Assembly: GCA_001657315.1 (NCBI GenBank)
Contig: LYSV01000020.1
Location: 49,739 to 113,738 of the forward strand
Reading direction: 5' to 3'
Source of the DNA: Flammeovirgaceae bacterium BBD 1991-12
GTDB lineage: Bacteria; Bacteroidota; Bacteroidia; Cytophagales; Cyclobacteriaceae
Length of the DNA: 64,000 nucleotides
In this document: one piece after another, positions 27,194-34,182 of the stretch
How the letters are laid out: each line of letters begins with the position of its first letter
Numbering within the stretch: position 1 is the first letter of the stretch
Position numbers and translations under genes: made by a program
Notes under the pieces: generated by a model
What the model was told of the DNA's origin: nothing
Databases searched by the model: none
Seen by the model: the letters and a program-made list of their open reading frames with translations, nothing else

Positions 27194-27974
27194 ACCGATC
27201 GGCATCAAGGTAGGTGGGAAATTTTTTCCGGAAGCTGATCAGGGATTCATAGGACAACGACATGGTGTGGATGGCTTCCTCCCCGTCAATGTGGTATAGT
27301 GTCTCACCTTTTGGGCTATGTACCTGTGAATGTCCGTTGTAGAGGATATTGTTGCCGTCTTCGCCAATACGATTTACCCCTATGCTGTAGGAAAGGTTTT
27401 CCATCGCCCGTGCCTTAAGCAGGGTGTCCCATGCGCTGATCCGCGCGGCAGGCCAGTTGGCTACATAAATAAGCACATCATATTCCATAAGCCCCGGTCC
27501 TTCTTTCGCATTGTTGCGGCTCCAAACGGGAAATCTGAGATCGTAACAGATCATAGGGCATATTTTCCAGTTCTTCAGCGTGATCACAAGCCGGTCGTCT
27601 CCCTGGCTGAAGTGATCATGTTCCTGTGCCATGCGAAAGAGGTGCCGCTTATCATACTTTTCGAACCTGCCATCAGGCTGCATCCAGATCAGCCGGTTGT
27701 AGAAACGGTTCTGCTCCTTTATAATAAAGCTGCCGGTGATCACGGCTCCGGTCTGAGCGGCCATCTGCTTCATCCATCTGAATGTGGTGAGGTTCATGGG
27801 TTCTGCCAGCTTCTCTGCTTCCATGGAAAACCCTGAATTGAACATCTCCGGTAATATGATCAGGTCAGTAGGGCCAGGGATCTGCCATAGCTTCTCTTCC
27901 AACATGGCCAAGTTGGCTCCTGAGTCCTGCCAGTGTAAAGGTGTTTGTAACAGGGTAACGGTCAGATCTTGCAT
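27177..27974 (-). CDS. Nitrilase-family omega-amidase (YafV-like)
   Basis: 265 residues with the carbon-nitrogen hydrolase triad Glu43 (LPEMF), Lys109 (YDKRHLF) and Cys143 (MICYDLRFP). The short form with this spacing resembles YafV/NIT2 omega-amidases, which hydrolyse alpha-ketoglutaramate or alpha-ketosuccinamate. It overlaps the end of the aminotransferase gene by 13 bases. Such a transaminase would generate exactly this substrate when glutamine is the amino donor, which strengthens the call. No signal peptide. Confidence 0.9.
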   Translation of the reverse strand: MQDLTVTLLQTPLHWQDSGANLAMLEEKLWQIPGPTDLIILPEMFNSGFSMEAEKLAEPMNLTTFRWMKQMAAQTGAVITGSFIIKEQNRFYNRLIWMQPDGRFEKYDKRHLFRMAQEHDHFSQGDDRLVITLKNWKICPMICYDLRFPVWSRNNAKEGPGLMEYDVLIYVANWPAARISAWDTLLKARAMENLSYSIGVNRIGEDGNNILYNGHSQVHSPKGETLYHIDGEEAIHTMSLSYESLISFRKKFPTYLDADRFTLEN

Positions 27975-29107
27975 AGGATTTCAGCGGCTTTGGTCAGTGT
28001 TTCTTCCTGCTTGGCGAAGCAAAAACGTAATATGCTGTTGTCAGTCCCGTCTTTGTAGAATACAGACACAGGAATAGAAGCTATGCCATGCTCGCGGGTC
28101 AGCAACTCTGCCATTTCCACGTCATTTTTTGCATCCATCCCTGTGTAGGAGAGAAGCTGGAAATAGGTGCCGGATGAAGGTAATGGCTCAAATCGTGATT
28201 TTGCAATAGCTCTCAGGAAGTAATCTCTTTTTTGCTGATACAGGGAAGCGAGCTCCACGTAGTTGTTTTTGTATTTCAAAAACCCGGCAAGCGCATGTTG
28301 CACGGCACTACTCACACTGAAGGTAACGAACTGGTGTACCTTACGGATCTCTGTGGTCAGATATTCCGGGGCTACAAGGTATCCCACCTTCCAGCCTGTG
28401 GCGTGAAAAGTCTTGCCAAATGACGATACTGCTATGCTCCGGGTTCTGAGACCATCATATCTCAACACACTCTCATGCAAGTGTCCGTCAAATATAATAT
28501 GCTCGTATACTTCATCGCTCAGAATGAAAAGATCATACTGTAAAGCAATGGTTTCCAGGGTTTTCAGATCTTCATGACTCAGAATACTACCCGTGGGATT
28601 ATGCGGCGTATTGATCATGATCAACCTTGTTTTGTCGGAAATGGCTGATCTTACCTCATCCCAGTCGATGTGAAAGCCTGGATATTTCAATGTAAGATGC
28701 ACGGGTATACCCCCTGCCATACGGATAGCCGGATCATAGCTGTCATAGGCGGGATCGAATACGATGACCTCGTCTTCTGCCTGTATCAAGGCCATGATCG
28801 TTGCAAAAAGGGCTTCCGTAGCACCTGCAGTGATGGTGATCTCCGTTTCCGGATCGGGCAGGTACAGGTATCGATCATGGGTGACATGGGAGATGACCTT
28901 TCTCAGGTCCGGCAGCCCGGCCATGGGAGCATACTGGTTGTGTCCGCTCAGCATGGCGTCACTTACCAGTGAGATCAGTTTTTCTGAAACATTGAAATCA
29001 GGAAAACCCTGTGAAAGGTTGATCGCGCCATGATCTGCCGCCATTTTTGACATCGTGGTGAAGATGCTGGTCCCACTGTCCGGTAATTTGGAGCAGATCC
29101 TGGTCAT
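27962..29107 (-). CDS. PLP-dependent aminotransferase, methionine/glutamine type
   Basis: 381-residue fold-type I class I/II aminotransferase. The PLP lysine lies in SSFGKTFHATGWKVGY, with the NTPHNPTGSILS and DEVYEH motifs upstream. The LSQGFPDFNV N-terminus and overall likeness place it with YbdL/KAT-type enzymes acting on methionine, phenylalanine and glutamine. Its ATG directly follows the def stop (TAG-ATG), and the omega-amidase overlaps its end. Together they suggest 2-oxo-acid salvage, such as conversion of methylthio-oxobutyrate to methionine with glutamine as donor. Confidence 0.9.
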   Translation of the reverse strand: MTRICSKLPDSGTSIFTTMSKMAADHGAINLSQGFPDFNVSEKLISLVSDAMLSGHNQYAPMAGLPDLRKVISHVTHDRYLYLPDPETEITITAGATEALFATIMALIQAEDEVIVFDPAYDSYDPAIRMAGGIPVHLTLKYPGFHIDWDEVRSAISDKTRLIMINTPHNPTGSILSHEDLKTLETIALQYDLFILSDEVYEHIIFDGHLHESVLRYDGLRTRSIAVSSFGKTFHATGWKVGYLVAPEYLTTEIRKVHQFVTFSVSSAVQHALAGFLKYKNNYVELASLYQQKRDYFLRAIAKSRFEPLPSSGTYFQLLSYTGMDAKNDVEMAELLTREHGIASIPVSVFYKDGTDNSILRFCFAKQEETLTKAAEILCKI

Positions 29108-29662
29108 CTATTTTTTCACAGGCACCGCCACCCTGTAGTCTACCTTCATCTTACCCTTTGAAATATTCTGCAGCTTGCCTTTCAGCATCCTCTTCTTGAA
29201 GGGCGAGAGATGGTCCGTAAACAGGACTCCCTCTATATGATCATATTCATGTTGGATAATACGTGCCTTTACACCGTCATATTCCTCCTCCTGTTCATTC
29301 CAGTCCACGTCAAAATATCGTATCCTCAGTTTTTCAGGCCTGGATACATCCTCGCGTATATTGGGTATGCTCAGGCAGCCTTCCTCAAAAGTCCATTCCT
29401 CTCCGTCCTCCTCAAGGATCTCCGGATTGATGAACACTTTCACAAAATCATTCGTTGATTCATCTTCCAGCGGTCTTCCGTCTACTACAAACATCCGGAT
29501 ACTCTTGCCGATCTGCGGAGCGGCCAGACCTACCCCATGGGCAGCTTTCATGGTCTCAAACATGTCCTCACTTAGTTGCCTGACATCTATCTCATCAGGT
29601 TCAATATCCACTGCCTTCTGCCTCAACACAGGATCACCATATACAACAATAGGATAAATCAT
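29108..29662 (-). CDS. def: Peptide deformylase
   Basis: Removes the formyl group from N-terminal methionine of new proteins; Fe(II)-type metalloenzyme. 184 residues from the ATG at 29662 (MIYPIVVYGDPVLRQ), with the three motifs GVGLAAPQIG, EEGCLSIP and QHEYDHIEG supplying the metal ligands Cys, His, His and the catalytic Glu. The longer frame to 29689 would begin inside the predicted -7 element, so I reject it. First gene of def-aminotransferase-amidase. Confidence 0.96.
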   Translation of the reverse strand: MIYPIVVYGDPVLRQKAVDIEPDEIDVRQLSEDMFETMKAAHGVGLAAPQIGKSIRMFVVDGRPLEDESTNDFVKVFINPEILEEDGEEWTFEEGCLSIPNIREDVSRPEKLRIRYFDVDWNEQEEEYDGVKARIIQHEYDHIEGVLFTDHLSPFKKRMLKGKLQNISKGKMKVDYRVAVPVKK

Positions 29663-29686
29663 AGTCTTACAATCAAAATCTGACCG

Positions 29687-29694
29687 CAAAAATA
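29687..29694 (-). promoter_or_regulatory. -7 element for def
   Basis: TATTTTTG on the minus strand is an exact TAnnTTTG match 24 bases upstream of the preferred def start, and fixes that start at 29662. Confidence 0.5.
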
Positions 29695-29720
29695 GCTATT
29701 ATTTACTCAGTAAAGAATTT

Positions 29721-29797
29721 GTTCAACGTTCTATGTTTAACGTTTGAAGTTCCTTGTAATAACATCGTTGAACATAGAACATAGAACTTTCAACTTT
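29721..29797. repeat. Heptad-phased inverted repeat between ruvX and def
   Basis: Reads in strict 7-base steps on the plus strand: GTTCAAC, GTTCTAT, GTTTAAC, GTTTGAA, GTTCCTT, GTAATAA, CATCGTT, GAACATA, GAACATA, GAACTTT, CAACTTT. The right half is roughly the reverse complement of the left (both contain GTTCTATGTT in the appropriate sense), so it folds into an imperfect hairpin. The right end runs into the ruvX stop codon. It could also serve as the ruvX terminator. Confidence 0.75.
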
Positions 29798-30203
29798 TCT
29801 GTTCAAGAAAAGACTGCAGTATCAGTGTGGCGCTGAGTTTGTCAATGGTGGCTTTGTTCCTTCTGTCACTTTTCTTTACTCCTGCGCTGAGCATGGTGTC
29901 AAAGGCTATTTTACTGGTAAATCGCTCGTCCACTTCTACGACAGGGATTTCGGGCAGCGCCTTTTTCAGGGCCTGTATGACCTTTCTTGCTCCGGCAGTG
30001 CCGTCCGTATCCCGGTTGAGAAGATCTTTGGGCATGCCCACAACGATGGTTTCCACCTCTTCCCTCTGGCAATAGTCCCTGACAAAGGAAATAACCTGAT
30101 CCGATGATATGGTATCCAGTGGATTGGCTATGATGTTTAACGGATCGCTGACAGCAACACCGGTTCGTTTGCCGCCATGATCGAGGGCAAGTATTCTGCC
30201 CAC
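29790..30203 (-). CDS. ruvX: Putative pre-16S rRNA nuclease / Holliday junction resolvase YqgF
   Basis: 137 residues of RNase H-like fold starting at GTG with RILALDHGGKRTGVAVSDP, which holds the first catalytic Asp (residue 8). The VGMPKDLLNRDTDG and VEVDERFTSKIA motifs complete the family pattern. YqgF matures the 16S rRNA 5' end in E. coli. The GTG abuts the TAG of the upstream hemerythrin gene, so the two are co-transcribed. Confidence 0.94.
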   Translation of the reverse strand: MGRILALDHGGKRTGVAVSDPLNIIANPLDTISSDQVISFVRDYCQREEVETIVVGMPKDLLNRDTDGTAGARKVIQALKKALPEIPVVEVDERFTSKIAFDTMLSAGVKKSDRRNKATIDKLSATLILQSFLEQKS

Positions 30204-30941
30204 CTAGTTGAGATTGATTTTTGACCGGATGGTTCTTTTGATCTCCTGCTCCAGCATCAGCGCCTTGGGGAAAAGTATCTCATTTTCAACATTGGCATGT
30301 GTGATCAACTCTTTTTCCAGCGCCTGAAGCTCAGCATAGACCACCCGTATGTGCAGAGGGTCCTCCGGATCACACTTGTAGTTATTGGTGATCTTTCTTA
30401 TCCCCCGCATTTCATCATCGTGTTCTTCGTGTTCTACCGCATACTTCTGAAGTGAGTGCTTTTCCATCTGGTGATAGATTCGGGGGGTCAGATGCTTGTC
30501 CGTTGTGCATTTATGCAACTCCAGAATATAGGAAAACAGTGTATCTTCCTCCAGATAGACATGATGAATAAAGTCTTCTACAAAAAGAGGGAAAACAAAT
30601 TTCAGATCCTTTGCAATGGCATTATAGCTTTTATGATTGGGCTCGAAGCATTCGATCAGTTTGGCAATGTAGGGTAGCTTGCGTTTGATAAAAATATGAT
30701 GCGTATGCTTCAGGTACTCGATGATAAGGTCCACCGGGAAAACGGACAGTTCCACATCTTCCCTGCAGGTAGTGCAGTTTTCCAGTTCCCGGATCACCAG
30801 ATCGGCGTTAAGCCCCCTCTCCAGACAGGCCTGCTCCAGTGTTTTTTCGGAATAGTTGTAAAATTCAATTCCAAAATAAAACAGCACAGATGCGTTGACA
30901 TAATTGTCATCTACGATTTCAACGATCTTCTTACTATTCAA
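30204..30941 (-). CDS. Hemerythrin-domain protein (RIC/ScdA-like)
   Basis: 245 residues. The N-terminal ~75 residues match the DUF542-like region of RIC proteins (FYFGIEFYNYSEKTLEQACLE), but without the usual Cys-Cys pair. The rest is a four-helix di-iron domain with ligands in HTHHIF, HHVYLEEDTLF, HEEHDDE and HANVENEILFP. RIC proteins repair iron-sulfur clusters after nitrosative or oxidative damage; that role is inferred from the family. It heads an operon with ruvX and has a perfect -7 element upstream. Confidence 0.88.
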   Translation of the reverse strand: MNSKKIVEIVDDNYVNASVLFYFGIEFYNYSEKTLEQACLERGLNADLVIRELENCTTCREDVELSVFPVDLIIEYLKHTHHIFIKRKLPYIAKLIECFEPNHKSYNAIAKDLKFVFPLFVEDFIHHVYLEEDTLFSYILELHKCTTDKHLTPRIYHQMEKHSLQKYAVEHEEHDDEMRGIRKITNNYKCDPEDPLHIRVVYAELQALEKELITHANVENEILFPKALMLEQEIKRTIRSKINLN

Positions 30942-31250
30942 TGTCCTACCTGGTCTTGGTGAAGTATCTGCAAATATACAAAATGATTCATTAAGAAATG
31001 TCCGTTACGGGGAATTCAGATCACGGACATAGAATACTTTAACAAATTCTGCCTGGTCATCGTTAAACACATACTGTCCGAACCCTGTTGGCGAAGTGGA
31101 GCACAGACTTGTGACATAAGGCATAAAGGTCGAAATTCCATGCTTATGGCCAACATATTAAAATATATGAATACCAATACTTTACGGACCAGCTCTATTT
31201 CATTAAATTAGTAAATTGTATTAGTTAAACTTAAATATCCAGGAAGAGTA
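30942..31250. other. Divergent 309-bp intergenic region
   Basis: Contains an exact minus-strand -7 element TATATTTG (30971-30978) for the hemerythrin gene. It also has an 8-bp inverted repeat ATGTCCGT (30998-31005) / ACGGACAT (31023-31030), about 20 bp upstream of that -7 box. Its position suits an operator, but I recognise no regulator site. The part nearer the protease gene (31140-31250) is AT-rich with no clear -33/-7 pair. No coding potential seen. Confidence 0.5.
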
Positions 31251-32888
31251 GTGAGAGAATATAACAACACCAGGTATCACATCAGGTTACCGATCATTCT
31301 TACAGTAGGCGTAGCGGCGGGGATCCTGATAGGGGCCACATTCAGTGATAAACCTACCGTGGTTCAAAATGACCTGAGCAAAAGCATGCAGAAATTCAAG
31401 GAGGTGCTGACATTGATCGATCGGAATTATGTGGATGAAGTGAGTACTGATGAGTTGGTAGAGGATGCTATTGTACACATGCTGGGTAACCTCGATCCTC
31501 ACAGCGCTTATATATCCGCCGACGATAAGATCAGGGCAAATGAAGACCTTCAGGGTAATTTTGAAGGGATCGGTATTGAATTCAACATTTTCAAAGACAC
31601 CATAGTGGTAGTATCACCCCTGAGTGGTGGCCCCAGCGAGGCGGTGGGGCTACAATCGGGTGACCGGATCGTTAAGGTAGACGGAAAGAATGTGGCGGGA
31701 GTAGGCTTTACCAACCGTGACGTACAAAAACACCTCAAAGGCCCCAAGGGGAGTAAGGTAGAGGTAACGGTCAAAAGAAAGGGAAGAAGGGAGCCCATCA
31801 TTTTTAACATCATACGCGACAAAATACCTCAGCATTCGGTGGATGTCAGCTATATGATTGGCGATGAGATAGGTTACATCAAGGTCAGCCGGTTTTCAGC
31901 TACCACTTACGACGAATTCAGGGAGGCTCTTTCCGGCCTTAAAAAGCAGGGAATGACGAGGCTGGTGCTTGACCTTCAGGGAAACCCCGGGGGTTATATG
32001 AATCACGCCATCAGCATGGCCGATGATTTTTTGCCTGATGACAAAAAGATCGTTTACACGTTGGGGAAACAAAAAAGATTTAACTCTCAGGCAAATGCCG
32101 AAAAAAAGGGCCTTTTTGAAGAGGGGAAGCTCATCGTACTGGTCAATGAAGGGAGTGCATCTGCTTCAGAGATCGTTACCGGAGCCCTGCAGGACAACGA
32201 CCGGGCGCTGGTGGTAGGCAGAAGGACTTTCGGCAAAGGGCTGGTACAGGCGCCAATGGATCTCAGTGATGGCTCCGAGCTCAGACTTACCATTTCACGG
32301 TACTATACGCCCAGTGGCAGGTCGATCCAAAAGCCCTATGAAGGGCATGCGAATGGAGACTATGCGCGCGATATTGTGGAAAGATTCAACCACGGGGAGT
32401 TTTTCAGTGCTGACAGTATAAAATTCAATGACTCCCTGAAATACCAGACGCTGAGCGGGCGGACTGTATACGGTGGTGGAGGCATTATGCCGGATTACTT
32501 TGTGCCCCTTGATACCACCCTTAACTCTGACTATCTGAATAAACTGTTCACCAGCAATTCAGTACAGGAGTATACCTTTAATTATGTGGCGGAAAATAAA
32601 AACCGGCTCGACAATATGGATTACGAGGATTTCTATGACAAGTTCAGGGTAACGCAGGATATGCTCGCCAGACTGGTGAAAACCGGAGAAGCCAATGGTA
32701 TAAAAGCTGACTATGCCGATATGGAAAAGAACAAGGGACTTTTTCAGCTTCATATCAAGGCACAGATTGCGCGTCAGATTTGGAATAATGAAGGATTTTA
32801 TCCAATTTTCAACAAGACAAACGAAATTCTGGAACAGGCGGTAAAGTTGTTTGACAAGGCGGAACAGCTGGACCGGAGTAAAATGTAG
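31251..32888 (+). CDS. S41-family C-terminal processing peptidase
   Basis: 545-residue exported serine protease starting at GTG, with one N-terminal membrane/signal segment (LPIILTVGVAAGILIGA). A PDZ domain (about 85-175, with SPLSGGPSEAVGLQSGD) is followed by the S41 core. The catalytic Ser304 lies in GSASASEIV and Lys329 in FGKGLVQ, 25 residues apart as in CtpA. A roughly 150-residue C-terminal extension is typical of Bacteroidota forms. It probably trims or degrades periplasmic proteins. hmgA begins one base after the stop, a tight but functionally unrelated pairing. Confidence 0.95.
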   Translation: MREYNNTRYHIRLPIILTVGVAAGILIGATFSDKPTVVQNDLSKSMQKFKEVLTLIDRNYVDEVSTDELVEDAIVHMLGNLDPHSAYISADDKIRANEDLQGNFEGIGIEFNIFKDTIVVVSPLSGGPSEAVGLQSGDRIVKVDGKNVAGVGFTNRDVQKHLKGPKGSKVEVTVKRKGRREPIIFNIIRDKIPQHSVDVSYMIGDEIGYIKVSRFSATTYDEFREALSGLKKQGMTRLVLDLQGNPGGYMNHAISMADDFLPDDKKIVYTLGKQKRFNSQANAEKKGLFEEGKLIVLVNEGSASASEIVTGALQDNDRALVVGRRTFGKGLVQAPMDLSDGSELRLTISRYYTPSGRSIQKPYEGHANGDYARDIVERFNHGEFFSADSIKFNDSLKYQTLSGRTVYGGGGIMPDYFVPLDTTLNSDYLNKLFTSNSVQEYTFNYVAENKNRLDNMDYEDFYDKFRVTQDMLARLVKTGEANGIKADYADMEKNKGLFQLHIKAQIARQIWNNEGFYPIFNKTNEILEQAVKLFDKAEQLDRSKM

Positions 32889-32889
32889 C

Positions 32890-34047
32890 ATGTATTACCA
32901 CAGGCTTGGTCAAATCCCCTCCAAAAGGCACATCCAGTTCAGGCAACAGGATGACAGCCTGTATAAGGAAGAGCTGGTGAGCTCCAAAGGGTTCTCAGGG
33001 ATCTATTCCAACCTATACCATATTTACCCTCCCACACGTATCAAGGCGCTTCAGGACCCGGAGCCATTCGGTAGTGAAACAGACAGGACCTATGGCTTAA
33101 AACAAACCCACCTGAATACATCCAGGATTGGGATCACCGGTACGGATTATCTGGCCGGTAGAAAGGAGTTGCTCAAGAACAGTGATGTTACGCTGGCCCT
33201 GTGCGTACCCGAAAGCAGGACCATGGATTATTACTATAAAAATGCCGAGGGAGATGAGCTGATCTACATCCATGACGGCAGTGGGTATCTTTATTCGCAG
33301 TTTGGTCGCCTGGAGGTAAAACAGGGAGATTATGTGGTCATACCCAGAACGGTCATTTACAAATTTGAATTTAATGAGGGGCCACTGAAGCTTTTGGTGG
33401 TGGAATCGGCTTTACCCATTGAGACCCCAAAAAGATACAGGAACGAGCTGGGGCAGTTGCTGGAGCATTCTCCCTATTGTGAACGTGACATAAGACCACC
33501 TAACGAGCTGATCACGGAATCGGAAAAGGGTGAATATCTGATCAGGATCAAGAAGCAGGGGCATTTACACCCTTACCTGTATGAGCACAGCCCTTTCGAT
33601 CTGGCAGGCTGGGACGGATACCTCTGGCCCTATGCCTTCTCCATTCATGATTTTGAGCCCATCACCGGTCGTATCCATCAGCCGCCGCCCGTTCATCAGA
33701 CATTTCAGGCTCACAATTTTGTGGTGTGCTCTTTTGTGCCCCGTCTGTTCGACTACCATCCCCAGTCCATACCGGCGCCGTATAATCATTCCAATATTGA
33801 TTCGGATGAAGTACTGTATTATGCAGAGGGCGAATTCATGAGCCGCAAAGGCATTGACCGTGGTTCCTTTACACTACATCCCGGAGGCTTACCCCATGGT
33901 CCGCACCCGGGTACTGTCGAGAAGAGTATTGGCGCCAAAGAGACCCATGAAATAGCCGTGATGGTAGACACCTTTAAGCCACTGTACCTGACCCGGGACG
34001 CTCTGGAGTATGTGGACAAGGACTATCCCATGAGCTGGACAGATTGA
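32890..34047 (+). CDS. hmgA: Homogentisate 1,2-dioxygenase
   Basis: Opens the ring of homogentisate to maleylacetoacetate in tyrosine/phenylalanine breakdown; non-haem Fe(II) cupin. 385 residues from the ATG at 32890; the longer frame to 32851 lies inside the protease gene. The iron-site region is clear in VHQTFQAHNFVVCSFVPR, DSDEVLYYAEGEF and LHPGGLPHGPHPG, and the tail HEIAVMVDTFKPL is family-typical. It is shorter than eukaryotic enzymes (about 440). No hpd or fumarylacetoacetase gene is in the window. Confidence 0.93.
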   Translation: MYYHRLGQIPSKRHIQFRQQDDSLYKEELVSSKGFSGIYSNLYHIYPPTRIKALQDPEPFGSETDRTYGLKQTHLNTSRIGITGTDYLAGRKELLKNSDVTLALCVPESRTMDYYYKNAEGDELIYIHDGSGYLYSQFGRLEVKQGDYVVIPRTVIYKFEFNEGPLKLLVVESALPIETPKRYRNELGQLLEHSPYCERDIRPPNELITESEKGEYLIRIKKQGHLHPYLYEHSPFDLAGWDGYLWPYAFSIHDFEPITGRIHQPPPVHQTFQAHNFVVCSFVPRLFDYHPQSIPAPYNHSNIDSDEVLYYAEGEFMSRKGIDRGSFTLHPGGLPHGPHPGTVEKSIGAKETHEIAVMVDTFKPLYLTRDALEYVDKDYPMSWTD

Positions 34048-34049
34048 GT

Positions 34050-34180
34050 TTGGTTATTGGGTATATTAGGTTATCAAGTTATTGAGGGGAATGATCTTCG
34101 ATGTGGGAACACCCCTGAAATTTGAGATTTTAATGATCTATAGTACTATAGCTTCAATAACTCAATACACCCAATAACCA
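34050..34180. repeat. Heptad-phased inverted-repeat element between hmgA and permease gene
   Basis: The left arm (34050-34087) steps TTGGTTA, TTGGGTA, TATTAGG, TTATCAA, GTTATTG. The right arm (34152-34180) is its imperfect reverse complement: TGGTTATTGGGT is shared exactly, and GAGTTATTGA aligns. About 64 bp separate the arms. It lies between convergent 3' ends, so it may act as a bidirectional terminator, but its length and phase match the other heptad spacers. Confidence 0.75.
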
Positions 34181-34182
34181 TT

